Part shown: positions 38,301-47,274 of the stretch, one piece after another
Layout of the letters: every line of letters begins with the position of its first letter
Position numbering within the stretch: position 1 is the first letter of the stretch
NCBI RefSeq assembly: GCF_000764655.1
Contig: NZ_JRGL01000009.1
Coordinates: forward strand, 1 to 53,366
Origin: Aeromonas aquatica
GTDB taxonomy: Bacteria; Pseudomonadota; Gammaproteobacteria; Enterobacterales; Aeromonadaceae
Direction of reading: 5' to 3'
DNA length: 53,366 bases
The notes under the pieces: generated by a model
What the model was told of the DNA's origin: nothing
Seen by the model: the letters and a program-made list of their open reading frames with translations, nothing else
The model's database searches: none
Program-made: the position numbers and the translations under genes

Positions 38301-39622
38301 CCCTCACTGGCGAGGATGTAGTCCACCTTGCCCGTGGCGAGGGCGGTCAGCTGTTCATCGAAGGAGAAAAAGGGCACGGGTTCGGCCTGCCAGGCGCTGA
38401 TGATGGTGATGTCTGCCGAGGCGCTGCTCGCCGCCACCCTGGCACCCTTCAGCTCCTTGAGGGAACTGAGCTCCTCTCGCGTATTGTTGGAGATGAGCAG
38501 TCGTTTCAGGGTCAGATAATCGGAGGTGAAGAGCAGGTGCTGGCGCCGCGCTGGCAGGTTGACCACAGTGGGGGCCAGCGCCAGCTTGCCCTCTTCCACC
38601 ATCACCAGGGAGTTTTGCCCCTGGGTGGGGTGCAGCGTGAAGCGCAGCCCGCTGCGCCGCTCGATCAGGGTCAGCAGGTCCGCCACCAGGCCGCTGAAGC
38701 GGCCGTTCTTGTCTATCTGGCCGAGACCGACCCAGGGGCCAGGGGCGAAACTCACCTCGGGGTGAGCGGCGATCCAGGCCGATTCCTCAGAGGTGAACAG
38801 GCTGGACTTTCGCGCCTTTTTCTTCGGCTTGTTATAGGCATCGGCCAGCCGGAGGAGGGCGTGTTTATCCTGGGGGGTGAGGCTGTCCACCGCCAGGCTC
38901 AGCAACTCCCCAAGACGCACATTGTTACCCGCCGTGGTCAGGGCCAGCTGGACGGGGTCTATCCAGGGGACCTCGACCAGAGAGCGGGCCTTGACGCCCT
39001 GATTGGGGAGGCTGCTCTCCAGGTAGGGGCGATCGGAGAGGTAGGCATCCGCCAGCCCGTATTTGACCATGAACAGGGCCTCGGTATTGACGTCCACCCG
39101 CGTGATCTTCTTGAAGCCGAGGTGCTCGAGCAGATCACAGCTGTCGTAGCCACGCTCGCAGACCCACTGCATCTGCGTGGCCTGTGCCAGGCTGGGGGAT
39201 TTTCCGGGCTTGCCGAGCAGCACGGCGCGGGGGATCTCGATGAGCGGCGCGGTGAAATGCATCCAGGTCTGGCGTTGGGGGGTGATGGCCACCCCCGCCA
39301 GGGCATCCACCTCACCACTGCGCAAGGCGAGCTGGGCATCGTTGAAGGTGGGATAGGCGCGGTAGTGGAGACGGAGTCCGAGCCGCTGGCTGACGGTCTG
39401 CAGGTCGTCGTGCAGCAGCCCCTGATAGTGATCCTTGCCCGAGTAGTAACTGTAAGGTGCCCAGTTGGAAGCGGGCATGCCGACCACCAGGGTCTGCTTC
39501 TCGCGCAGCCACTCTTGTTGGCCGGGGTCGAGGCGCAGGGCATAGGGGGCGGGCACCTCGGCCTGAGCGCACCTAAGGGCCAGTAAAGTCAGCAAAATCA
39601 GTAGTCTTACAATCCCACGCAA
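35339..39622 (-). CDS. BvgS-like hybrid sensor histidine kinase
   Basis: A 1427-residue unorthodox kinase. Order: signal peptide (1-21, from a TTG start at 39622); two periplasmic SBP_bac_3 Venus-flytrap domains (about 30-260 and 275-510); a membrane segment (about 517-540, IVLGMIVGILLVALLGYL); two PAS domains (about 555-690 and 700-825); HisKA with ATMSHELRTPIAG (about 855); HATPase with HNAIKF, DTGIGIP and GGSGLGLAIS; a degenerate receiver-like region; a full receiver (VAEDHPIN, LLTDCHMPALDG, YKPYT); and a C-terminal HPt with AHSIMGAA. HPt domains usually have Lys where Met stands. It probably senses a small ligand and passes phosphate to the co-encoded receiver-EAL protein. Confidence 0.93.
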   Translation of the reverse strand: MRGIVRLLILLTLLALRCAQAEVPAPYALRLDPGQQEWLREKQTLVVGMPASNWAPYSYYSGKDHYQGLLHDDLQTVSQRLGLRLHYRAYPTFNDAQLALRSGEVDALAGVAITPQRQTWMHFTAPLIEIPRAVLLGKPGKSPSLAQATQMQWVCERGYDSCDLLEHLGFKKITRVDVNTEALFMVKYGLADAYLSDRPYLESSLPNQGVKARSLVEVPWIDPVQLALTTAGNNVRLGELLSLAVDSLTPQDKHALLRLADAYNKPKKKARKSSLFTSEESAWIAAHPEVSFAPGPWVGLGQIDKNGRFSGLVADLLTLIERRSGLRFTLHPTQGQNSLVMVEEGKLALAPTVVNLPARRQHLLFTSDYLTLKRLLISNNTREELSSLKELKGARVAASSASADITIISAWQAEPVPFFSFDEQLTALATGKVDYILASEGINEQLLRRGSDLKLHIAYSGNELDVPMAMAVAKDNPMLASILNKALGSVSPQEMQLLQDKWFNLKIETGINRTQLLRIVLGMIVGILLVALLGYLWNRSLSREVRQRQRAEAQLSHQLQLMETLLDTLPNMVVLTNEHLEITITNRAYRQFYLGGADTHGDYAALLTDILPFEVILRIQGEDARVWESGEDLHSQEAWQSDGSERLITYHKRLFRGPDGEKAGILTVLTDTTEQLHAQARAKEAEARLARLTNSIPGFVFQFQYLGEGQGHFQYVSAGYQEMDLRTREELLTNQYHDLFPHLDEQLRSLLLTELERQLNEENRVDLSFPSRLVNGQARTLQVRGNVTRQLDGHAVLYGMVQDITAMNAQQRALEEARQKAEAATQARDRFLATMSHELRTPIAGMHGMLELLRLGQLSEDQHYLVRNVVSSANNLLYLVNDILDYSKMEAGQLHLDPRSVRLAEVLCAVVRSNVATARQKGLQVQLLWDPALPDRAELDPNRLEQIFSNLLHNAIKFTERGGITLTLAYQDQRLWLRVEDTGIGIPPERLARLFNPFEQGETSISRRFGGSGLGLAISRNLAERMGGQLSLESDPGQGTRAILSLPLPEPRWEEKPLAGSRWQVSASLYDGAALLRSFGAEVRLCEQGGSLAPGLLLLDEADLYRLCPPQSLNREGAFDTPELQGHRIIFLSEQESLRTSLHQRHCLRLGSQPLYPDLLLESCLELTAPHGSESLVTPSIQRLRGRVLVAEDHPINRALLQRQLSLLGVEFELCENGRLALDAWQKGHFDLLLTDCHMPALDGYRLTAALRDLGVTAPIIGVTADASREVSRQSDRAGMTQMLYKPYTLEDLGRILGEYLMPAPELAPGVPAGSAMRERWIALFGGETVARTLAAEYVNSNGIDLARLQGSLPELAWDRLFNAAHSIMGAAQMTGESELAELAQAVEHCCKQQQAAPLAELVRRLQGRMQAIGSEIGAWLNEQPPL

Positions 39623-39741
39623 GATGGATTTCCGGGTAATGTGATGGCGGTCACAGTGTAAGGGGCTGCTCCTCGCACTGTCTATTGATAAGGTTGGTAT
39701 AGACAGCTCGAATTCAGCTCAAGTTCCAAAAGGAGTGAGGC

Positions 39742-40488
39742 ATGGACAGTACCCAGCGATTCTCGGTCCGGGTTGAGGCCTATGTGAAATACCGACCCGG
39801 ATACCCGACCGCCATGCTGGACTTTCTGGTCAGGGAACTCGGCATGGGGCCCCATGCCGTGGTCGCCGATATAGGGGCGGGCACCGGCATCCTGACCGCC
39901 TTGCTCGCCCCTCGGGTGAGCAAGCTGTGGGCGGTGGAGCCCAATGCCGAGATGCGCGGCGCCGCCGTGCGGTTGCTGGCGGGCGCCGACCATATCCACT
40001 GGCTGAGCGGCAGTGCGGAGCAGACCGGGGTGCCGACGGGGGCGCTGGATCTCGTCACCGTCGCCCAGGCCTTTCACTGGTTCGATCGGACTGCCTTCAA
40101 GGCGGAATGCCGGCGCCTGTTAAAACCGGGCGGACGGGTCGCCCTTATCTGGAACGACAGGTTGACCGATACCGAATTCCTCCAGGCTTATGAGGCGGGT
40201 CTGCGTGCCTATTCGGGGGACTATGAGGAGGTCAATCATCGCAATCTCGGTGAGGCCGACTTTGACGCCTTCTTCGAGGAATATCGGCTCGATCGCTTCG
40301 ATAATTGCCAGCTGTTCGACCTCGACGGCGTGCTGGGACGGCTCAACTCCTCGTCCTATGCGCCCGTCATCGGCACGCCGGCCTATGAACGGCTGACGGC
40401 GCTGATCCGTCGCGAGTTCGAGCGTTGTGCGGTCAACGGCCAGATAGCATTCAATTATCAGACCCTGGTGTACAGCGGTCGGGTCTAG
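39742..40488 (+). CDS. SAM-dependent class I methyltransferase
   Basis: A 248-residue enzyme with a Rossmann-like methyltransferase fold. Motif I is VVADIGAGTGILTALLA, motif II WAVEPNAEM, motif III ALDLVTVAQAFHWFD, and motif post-III LLKPGGRVALIWND. It belongs to the methyltransferase-11/UbiE-type group, but the substrate is unknown. AAAAGGAG precedes ATG 39742. It is divergent from the kinase gene and monocistronic. Confidence 0.9.
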   Translation: MDSTQRFSVRVEAYVKYRPGYPTAMLDFLVRELGMGPHAVVADIGAGTGILTALLAPRVSKLWAVEPNAEMRGAAVRLLAGADHIHWLSGSAEQTGVPTGALDLVTVAQAFHWFDRTAFKAECRRLLKPGGRVALIWNDRLTDTEFLQAYEAGLRAYSGDYEEVNHRNLGEADFDAFFEEYRLDRFDNCQLFDLDGVLGRLNSSSYAPVIGTPAYERLTALIRREFERCAVNGQIAFNYQTLVYSGRV

Positions 40489-40526
40489 GTGCTGTCTCCA
40501 AAGTGAGCGCCATGGTGTCATGGCAG

Positions 40527-40558
40527 CAAAAAGCCCCCGCCAACTGGTGGGGGCTTTG
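40527..40558. terminator. Bidirectional terminator
   Basis: Arms AAAGCCCCCGCCA and TGGTGGGGGCTTT (one G-T pair) between the convergent methyltransferase gene and the small secreted protein gene; A-run on the left and T-run on the right. Confidence 0.8.
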
Positions 40559-40588
40559 CGTCTCAACCCGGTCACTCTCGACGGGGCG

Positions 40589-40834
40589 TCAGCCCTTGTC
40601 GATGCCAAGCAAGGTCATGGCCTTGGCCAGGGTGTCGACGGATTCCTGATGCTTGCCCGCCTTGTGCAGGGTTTCCCCTTCGGCCCGCAGCTGTTTCACC
40701 TCGGCCAGCTTCTCGGCGCTCAGGGCGGGGCCGGCGGCCAGGGCATCATCGATCTTCTTCATGTCCATGGGGCAGTGGAAGGCCAGTGCGCTGCCGGCGA
40801 AGAGCAGGCCGGCCAGCAAGAGTGCCGCTTTCAT
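40589..40834 (-). CDS. Small secreted protein, 81 residues
   Basis: Residues 1-18 (MKAALLLAGLLFAGSALA) are a signal peptide. The mature part begins FHCPMDMKKIDDALAAGPAL and is helical, with a helix-turn-helix-like layout (EVKQLRAEGETLHKAGKHQESVDTL) resembling a short TPR-like hairpin. AGCTGAAC lies before ATG 40834. Similar small exported proteins occur in Aeromonas and Shewanella, but no function is known to me. It is on the same strand as ahpF, separated by a terminator. Confidence 0.78.
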   Translation of the reverse strand: MKAALLLAGLLFAGSALAFHCPMDMKKIDDALAAGPALSAEKLAEVKQLRAEGETLHKAGKHQESVDTLAKAMTLLGIDKG

Positions 40835-40915
40835 GTTCAGCTCCCTGTGTGGTGGATGCTTCTCAAGGATAGCGCTCGGGCAGGTGAGTGCGGCAAGCAG
40901 GGGGCAGCGCATATG

Positions 40916-40946
40916 AAAAAGCCGACTCCAGGGAGTCGGCTTTTTG
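40916..40946 (-). terminator. Intrinsic terminator of ahpF
   Basis: Arms AAAAAGCCGACTCC / GGAGTCGGCTTTTT. On the minus strand it ends with TTTTT. It lies 17 nt past the ahpF stop. Confidence 0.9.
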
Positions 40947-40962
40947 CGGGGTCATGAGGCTA

Positions 40963-42549
40963 TCAGGCGGTCACGGCATCGGCCTTGACGGCGACGGCTT
41001 CCGGCGCCGCATTGCGGATGAGGTAATCGAACGCACCCAGGGCGGCGGTGGCGCCGGCACCCATGGAGATGATGATCTGCTTGAACGGCACCGTAGTGGC
41101 GTCGCCCGCGGCATAGACGCCGGGCAGGGAAGTTGCGCCCTTGGCGTCGATCTCGATCTCGCCGAAGCGGGTCAGTGCTACTTCGCTCCCCTTGAGGAAC
41201 TCGGTGTTCGGCACCAGGCCGATCTGCACGAAGATACCGGCCACCGCCAGGTGCTTGATCTCACCCGTGGTGCGATCCTCGTAATCCATCCCCACCACCT
41301 TGCTGCCATCCCCGATCACTTCCGTGGTGCGGGCGCTCATGATGATGTCGATGTTGCCCATGGAGCGAGCCTTCTTCTGCAGCACGTCGTCGGCGCGCAG
41401 GGTATCGGCGAACTCCACCACAGTCACATGCTCGACGATGCCAGCCAGATCGATGGCCGCTTCGATGCCGGAGTTACCGCCACCTATCACCGCAACCCGC
41501 TTGCCCTTGAAGAAGGGACCGTCGCAGTGGGGGCAGTAGGCCACGCCCTTGGTGCGGTATTCAACTTCGCCCGGCACGTTCAGATCGCGCCAGCGGGCAC
41601 CGGTGGCCAGGATCACGGCGCGGCTCTTCAAGGTGGCACCGGAGGCGAGCGCCACGTTCACGTAGCCGTCCTTGCTGATGGCGGCGGCGCGCTGCTCGGT
41701 GATCACTTCCACGCCGTACTGCTTGACGTGTTGCTCAAGGCTCGCGGCCAGCTTGGGGCCTTCGGTGTAGGGCACAGAGATGAAGTTTTCGATGCCGACG
41801 GTGTCCATCACCTGACCACCGAAGCGCTCGGCGACGATGGCGGTGCGGATCCCTTTGCGGGCGGCGTAGATGGCCGCGGCCGCGCCAGCCGGGCCACCAC
41901 CGACGACCAATACGTCGTAGGGGGCTTTCTCGCTGAGCTCGGCGGCCTTGCGATCGCTTGCGCCGGTATCGAGCTTGGCGACGATCTCTTCCAGCGAGGT
42001 GCGGCCCTGGCTGAACGGCTGACCGTTCAGGTAGACGTTCGGCACCGCCATGATCTGACGCTCGTTCACCTCATCCTGGAACAAGGCACCGTCGATCATG
42101 GTGTGGGTGATGCCGGGGTTCAGGGTGGCCATCAGGTTCAGGGCCTGCACCACGTCCGGGCAGTTGTGGCAGGAGAGGGAGATATAGGTCTCGAAATGGA
42201 ACTCACCCTTCAGGTTCTTGACCTGCTCCAGCACGGCCGGATCGGCCTTGGAGGGGTGGCCGCCGCTTTGCAGCAGGGCGAGCACCAGGGAGGTGAATTC
42301 ATGACCCATGGGGATGCCGGCAAAATGCACGCGCGGGGCCTGGCCCTTTGGCGCGATGCTCATGGAAGGCTTGCGAGCGTTACGGCCATCGGTCATGGAA
42401 ATTTTGGGGGACATCTCGCTGATTTCTGTGGCCAGGGCCAGCAGCTCCGCGGATTTGTCGCTGTCATTGCCGGACACGCTGATCTCGATGGGATTGACGA
42501 TGTACTGCAGGTAACCGTTGAGTTGTTGTTTGAGGTTGGTATCTAACAT
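40963..42549 (-). CDS. ahpF: Alkyl hydroperoxide reductase subunit F
   Basis: A 528-residue flavoenzyme that passes electrons from NADH to AhpC. The N-terminal double thioredoxin-like domain has the redox pair SCHNC (about residue 129). The C-terminal thioredoxin-reductase part has FAD motif [17 protein letters not shown], the redox-active CPHC pair, NAD motif [15 protein letters not shown], and [10 protein letters not shown] near the end. AAGGAA precedes ATG 42549. Downstream of ahpC by 126 nt, with a hairpin in the gap. Confidence 0.96.
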   Translation of the reverse strand: MLDTNLKQQLNGYLQYIVNPIEISVSGNDSDKSAELLALATEISEMSPKISMTDGRNARKPSMSIAPKGQAPRVHFAGIPMGHEFTSLVLALLQSGGHPSKADPAVLEQVKNLKGEFHFETYISLSCHNCPDVVQALNLMATLNPGITHTMIDGALFQDEVNERQIMAVPNVYLNGQPFSQGRTSLEEIVAKLDTGASDRKAAELSEKAPYDVLVVGGGPAGAAAAIYAARKGIRTAIVAERFGGQVMDTVGIENFISVPYTEGPKLAASLEQHVKQYGVEVITEQRAAAISKDGYVNVALASGATLKSRAVILATGARWRDLNVPGEVEYRTKGVAYCPHCDGPFFKGKRVAVIGGGNSGIEAAIDLAGIVEHVTVVEFADTLRADDVLQKKARSMGNIDIIMSARTTEVIGDGSKVVGMDYEDRTTGEIKHLAVAGIFVQIGLVPNTEFLKGSEVALTRFGEIEIDAKGATSLPGVYAAGDATTVPFKQIIISMGAGATAALGAFDYLIRNAAPEAVAVKADAVTA

Positions 42550-42634
42550 GGTCGAATTCCTTCTTAATGAATGCGGGTCGGCACTTTGTAGTCAGCCTGA
42601 GAGTCGCAGGCTTGGATATCGCGGGCCGGAAAGC

Positions 42635-42660
42635 AGACCGGCCCTGAAACGGGCCGGTCT
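42635..42660 (-). terminator. Hairpin between ahpC and ahpF
   Basis: Arms AGACCGGCCC / GGGCCGGTCT around TGAAAC, 16 nt past the ahpC stop. There is no strong T-run on the minus strand, so it may be a partial terminator that keeps AhpC above AhpF, or a mRNA-stabilising stem. Confidence 0.6.
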
Positions 42661-42675
42661 TGGAGAGCAGGAGGC

Positions 42676-43242
42676 TTAGATCTTGCCTACCAGATCCAGG
42701 GACGGGGCCAGGGTGGCATCGCCTTCTTGCCACTTGGCCGGGCACACTTCACCCGGGTGAGCGGCAACGTACTGGGCAGCTTTGACCTTGCGCAGCAGTT
42801 CCAGAGCGTCACGGCCGATGCCGCCGGCGTTGATTTCAACGATCTGGATGACTCCTTGCGGGTCGATCACGAAGGTACCGCGGTCAGCCAGACCAGCTTC
42901 TTCGATCATCACGCCGAAGTTGCGGGTGATGGCACCGGTCGGGTCGCCGATCATCGGGTACTGGATCTTCTTGATGGTGTCAGAAGTGTCGTGCCAGGCC
43001 TTGTGAGTGAAGTGGGTGTCGGTAGAGACGGCGTAGATCTCGACGCCCAGCTTCTTGAAGGAGGCATAGTTGTCTGCCAGGTCGCCCAGTTCGGTCGGGC
43101 ATACGAAGGTGAAGTCAGCCGGGTAGAAGAACACCACGGACCACTTGCCTTTCAGGTCAGCGTCAGACACCTGAACGAATTTGCCATTGTGGTAGGCGGT
43201 AGCGTTGAACGGCTTGATTTCAGTGTTGATATAGGTAGACAT
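42676..43242 (-). CDS. ahpC: Alkyl hydroperoxide reductase subunit C (peroxiredoxin)
   Basis: A 188-residue typical 2-Cys peroxiredoxin. The peroxidatic cysteine is in [12 protein letters not shown] (about residue 47) and the resolving cysteine in [10 protein letters not shown] (about residue 166). It reduces H2O2 and organic peroxides, with AhpF as reductase. AAGGAGC precedes ATG 43242. OxyR would be the expected regulator, but I could not place a convincing OxyR site upstream. Confidence 0.97.
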   Translation of the reverse strand: MSTYINTEIKPFNATAYHNGKFVQVSDADLKGKWSVVFFYPADFTFVCPTELGDLADNYASFKKLGVEIYAVSTDTHFTHKAWHDTSDTIKKIQYPMIGDPTGAITRNFGVMIEEAGLADRGTFVIDPQGVIQIVEINAGGIGRDALELLRKVKAAQYVAAHPGEVCPAKWQEGDATLAPSLDLVGKI

Positions 43243-43572
43243 GTATTTGCTCCTTGGTGATGTACATATGCCCGTCCGGTAGTGAAGAGTCTTGCCAGAC
43301 GAGGCGCTTAACTTTCGATGGGGTCATCATAGGGCCTTTCGCTAATCGGTTAAAGCCACAATTTTGAATCACTTAAATCTACTTATTAGATAGCCCATCG
43401 CAACTGTACCTAACATGAATATCTCAGGCCTTCAGAGATAACTCATTGTCGAAGTTCAATTTCTGTCCTGCAGGTCACATTTTCAAGGCCCGGATGGGAT
43501 CTTGTTTTATACGGCGAGGCAGGAAGAGGGTGGCAAAGCGCCCGGGGAGGAGAGAAGAGGGCAGGGAAGCGG

Positions 43573-43611
43573 ATAAAAAAATCCCGGCGCCATCGCACAG
43601 ACAGGGCCGGG
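43573..43611 (-). terminator. Intrinsic terminator inside the ahpC-CBS gap
   Basis: On the minus strand, CCCGGC...GCCGGG arms (43606-43611 and 43583-43588 on the plus strand) with inner GG/CC pairs are followed by seven T residues (plus-strand A-run 43575-43581). It lies in a region without an annotated gene, which implies a transcript ends here. Confidence 0.7.
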
Positions 43612-43731
43612 TCATCAAACAAGGAATGGCGATATAAAAATGCTTTACAGCAAAGACTCACTACGGGGTGTGCAAACTTGCAGACATATGAAGAGAAGAC
43701 ATCGGGTGCACAATCCCTCATCTCCCCTTCG
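43573..43731 (-). ncRNA. Candidate CRP-controlled small transcript
   Basis: A possible RNA of about 155-160 nt on the minus strand between a perfect CRP site and a good terminator. The expected -10 would be near TGCAAT (43738-43743), giving a start near 43731, with the CRP centre about 35 nt upstream. That is closer than the usual class II distance of 41.5, so the promoter is uncertain. The body includes a purine-rich GAAGGGGAGATGAGGG, which could be a ribosome site before a short ORF, or an anti-Shine-Dalgarno-like target region. I do not recognise it as Spot 42, CyaR or any other named RNA. Confidence 0.35.
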
Positions 43732-43758
43732 GCAAACATTGCATGGCGGGCATCATAG

Positions 43759-43774
43759 TGTGACGACGATCACA
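43759..43774. promoter_or_regulatory. Perfect-consensus CRP site
   Basis: TGTGACGACGATCACA matches TGTGA-N6-TCACA at all ten fixed positions. It lies over 500 nt from ahpC and downstream of the CBS gene, so neither is an obvious target; the transcript ending at 43573 is the closest candidate. Confidence 0.75.
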
Positions 43775-43858
43775 AATCAAGTGTGTGGTGTAATTTTTCA
43801 ATCAAAATGAAAGGCTTTCAGATTAATGGCCGATTTTTTCGGCTGAAAACGCTTTTAT

Positions 43859-43873
43859 TGTAATTTAATTACA
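43859..43873. promoter_or_regulatory. AT-rich palindrome of unknown use
   Basis: TGTAATT-T-AATTACA is a perfect odd palindrome of 15 nt, 12 nt past the stop of the CBS gene. It resembles a dimeric-repressor site; no regulator can be assigned. Confidence 0.4.
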
Positions 43874-43884
43874 GTTTTTGGCGA

Positions 43885-44331
43885 TCAGAATTCTGAGGGT
43901 GGCTCCTGCTCTTCCATCAATTCCAGCAGATTGATGGCCACCGCGATGAAATCCGACTCCGTGACTATGCCCACCAGTTTGTGGCCCCGGATGACCGGCA
44001 GGCAGCCGTATTTGTGGCGCTGCAGGTAGAGGGCGGCCTCCTTGATGCCCGCATGGGGATCCACGCTCGCCACCTGGCGGGTCATGATCTCGTCGAGCTG
44101 GACGCTGTCGGTGAACTCCGCTTCCCGCTCCGGGTTGATGAGCAGCAGCTTGGACTCGCGGGTGGCCAGGATGTCGGTGAGGGTGACCAGACCCAGCAGG
44201 TGATGGTGGTCGTCGACGATGGGAATGTGGCGGATCCGCTCCTGCTGCATCAGGTCCATCGCCTGCTTGACGCTGTTCTGCGGACCCAAAGTGAAGGGAT
44301 GTTCGGTCATGATTTCAGACAGGGTCATCAT
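43885..44331 (-). CDS. Tandem CBS-domain protein
   Basis: A 148-residue protein made of two CBS domains (about 5-60 and 80-140). Motifs include HIPIVDDHHHLLGLVTLTDI in the first and GCLPVIRGHKLVGIVTESDF in the second, each with the C-terminal hydrophobic-T/S-x-x-D that binds adenosine nucleotides. No other domain is fused. It may sense AMP/ATP or SAM and act on a partner; none is evident nearby. AAGGAGG precedes ATG 44331; ATG 44328 is also possible. Confidence 0.9.
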   Translation of the reverse strand: MMTLSEIMTEHPFTLGPQNSVKQAMDLMQQERIRHIPIVDDHHHLLGLVTLTDILATRESKLLLINPEREAEFTDSVQLDEIMTRQVASVDPHAGIKEAALYLQRHKYGCLPVIRGHKLVGIVTESDFIAVAINLLELMEEQEPPSEF

Positions 44332-44542
44332 GGTGGGCCTCCTTGTGTCTCTCTCTTCACCCTAGCCCAGCCTCAGGTGCCAGAACATGATCAGGGTCAA
44401 TACAGACCGTTAAAGAATCATTAACCGGATGAGTGTCTCAATATTGCTCGCTATCCCTTGCCTGCCTTGGGTTTTTGGTCTTTTGGGTTGCCTTGCAAGG
44501 AGGGGATAACTAGACTAGCCGCCGATTCCCCCGAGGTGAAAG

Positions 44543-45610
44543 ATGCAAGTATCCGATTTTCATTTTGATCTGCCAGACGAGCTGATTGCCCGCTATCCCA
44601 TGACGGAACGTACCGCCAGTCGTCTGTTGCAGCTCGATGGTCAAAGCGGCGCCCTGCGCCACGGTCAATTTGTGGATGTGCTGGACCAGCTCAATCCCGG
44701 CGATCTGCTGGTGTTCAACAACACTCGCGTCATTCCGGCGCGCATGTTTGGCCAGAAGGCCAGCGGTGGCAAGCTGGAGGTGCTGGTGGAGCGCATCCTG
44801 GACGAGCACAGCGTGCTGGCCCATGTGCGCTCTTCCAAGTCGCCCAAGCCGGGCACCCGTCTCATTCTGGATGGTAGGCCCGACGGTGAGAAAGTCGAAG
44901 CCGAGATGCGCGCCCGCCACGACGCCCTGTTCGAGATCCACTTCCTCGACCCCCGTCCCGTGCTGGAGATCCTGGAGGCCATCGGCCACATGCCGCTGCC
45001 CCCCTATATCGACCGCCCCGACGAGGATGCCGACAAGGAGCGCTACCAGACCGTCTACAACCAGAAGCCGGGCGCGGTGGCGGCACCGACCGCCGGCCTG
45101 CACTTCGATGAGCCGCTGCTCGAGCGGATCAAGGCCAAGGGCGTGGAGCTGGCCTTCGTTACCCTGCATGTGGGGGCGGGGACCTTCCAGCCGGTGCGGG
45201 TTGACAAGATTGAAGATCACCACATGCACTCGGAGTATGCCGAGGTGCCGCAGGAGGTGGTGGATGCCATCGCTGCGACCCGCGCCCGGGGTGGCCGCGT
45301 CATCGCCGTGGGTACTACCTCGGTGCGTTCCCTCGAGAGCGCCGCCAAGGTGACCCTGGCCCAGGGCAAACCCCTGGCGCCCTTTTTCAGCGACACCGAC
45401 ATCTTCATCTTCCCGGGCTACGAGTTCCAGATCGTCGATGCCATGGTCACCAACTTTCACCTGCCGGAATCGACCCTGATCATGCTGATCAGCGCCTTCG
45501 CCGGCTATGACCATGTGATGGCGGCCTATCAGGCGGCGGTGGCCGAGCAGTACCGTTTCTTCAGCTACGGGGATGCCATGTTCATCACCCGTCGCCGGGC
45601 AGAGGCTTGA
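44543..45610 (+). CDS. queA: S-adenosylmethionine:tRNA ribosyltransferase-isomerase
   Basis: A 355-residue enzyme that transfers and isomerises ribose from SAM to preQ1-tRNA, making epoxyqueuosine. The start [19 protein letters not shown] is typical; conserved blocks include [42 protein letters not shown] and [20 protein letters not shown] precedes ATG 44543. It begins the queA-tgt-yajC-secD-secF cluster. Confidence 0.97.
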   Translation: MQVSDFHFDLPDELIARYPMTERTASRLLQLDGQSGALRHGQFVDVLDQLNPGDLLVFNNTRVIPARMFGQKASGGKLEVLVERILDEHSVLAHVRSSKSPKPGTRLILDGRPDGEKVEAEMRARHDALFEIHFLDPRPVLEILEAIGHMPLPPYIDRPDEDADKERYQTVYNQKPGAVAAPTAGLHFDEPLLERIKAKGVELAFVTLHVGAGTFQPVRVDKIEDHHMHSEYAEVPQEVVDAIAATRARGGRVIAVGTTSVRSLESAAKVTLAQGKPLAPFFSDTDIFIFPGYEFQIVDAMVTNFHLPESTLIMLISAFAGYDHVMAAYQAAVAEQYRFFSYGDAMFITRRRAEA

Positions 45611-45715
45611 GGCCTCGCTCTTCAGAACTTGTTCACGATCGTCGAGTAAGATCGCGCGCAGCTTCTTATATGGGTCCTCGCGGGCCCGCTGTTGTCAGAC
45701 TGTTTCTCTGACTGA

Positions 45716-46864
<1,149 letters not shown>

Positions 46865-46920
46865 CCGCCGCGTATCAGCTCGTTATCTTTGTGAATCTAC
46901 ATCAATCAAGAGGTTGTTAA

Positions 46921-47256
46921 ATGAGCATTATCTCCAAGGCATATGCAGAAGGCGCGGTTCCGGGTGCACAGGGTGGTGGTATGGAAATGATCATCATGCT
47001 GGCCGTGTTCGGCCTTATCTTCTATTTCATGATCTATCGTCCCCAGGCCAAGCGTGCCAAGACTCACCGTGACCTGATGAGCTCTCTGGCCAAGGGTGAC
47101 GAAGTGCTCACCTCCGGCGGTCTGGTTGGCAAGATCGCCAAGGTTTCCGCCGATAGCGAATACCTGGTGCTGGCCCTGAACGATCAGACTCAAGTCACCA
47201 TCAAACGTGATTTCGTCTCTGCCGTTCTGCCCAAGGGTTCTATCCAGTCCCTTTAA
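46921..47256 (+). CDS. yajC: Preprotein translocase accessory subunit YajC
   Basis: A 111-residue membrane protein with one N-terminal membrane helix (MEMIIMLAVFGLIFYFMIYR) followed by the cytosolic domain beginning RPQAKRAKTHRDLMSSLAKG and DEVLTSGGLVGKI. It joins SecDF and YidC and is not essential. AGAGG precedes ATG 46921. Confidence 0.96.
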   Translation: MSIISKAYAEGAVPGAQGGGMEMIIMLAVFGLIFYFMIYRPQAKRAKTHRDLMSSLAKGDEVLTSGGLVGKIAKVSADSEYLVLALNDQTQVTIKRDFVSAVLPKGSIQSL

Positions 47257-47274
47257 TCTCCCGAGGAGCACAGC

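Larger units (their letters stand above)
43243..43884. other. 642-nt gap between ahpC and the CBS gene
   Basis: No confident protein gene. The left part (43243-43440) is AT-rich and should contain the ahpC promoter. The right part contains a perfect CRP site (43759-43774), a minus-strand terminator (43573-43611) and a palindrome (43859-43873). A 98-codon minus-strand frame (43443-43739) runs through that terminator and has no known family. Confidence 0.6.

Noticed and set aside
43243..43440. OxyR site upstream of ahpC
   Set aside because: Partial ATAG-like half sites occur but not the spaced set of four, so no site was called.
43443..43739. 98-codon minus-strand frame in the ahpC-CBS gap
   Set aside because: It runs through a strong terminator and matches no family. 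A shorter product starting at the internal ATG is possible but not supported enough to call.
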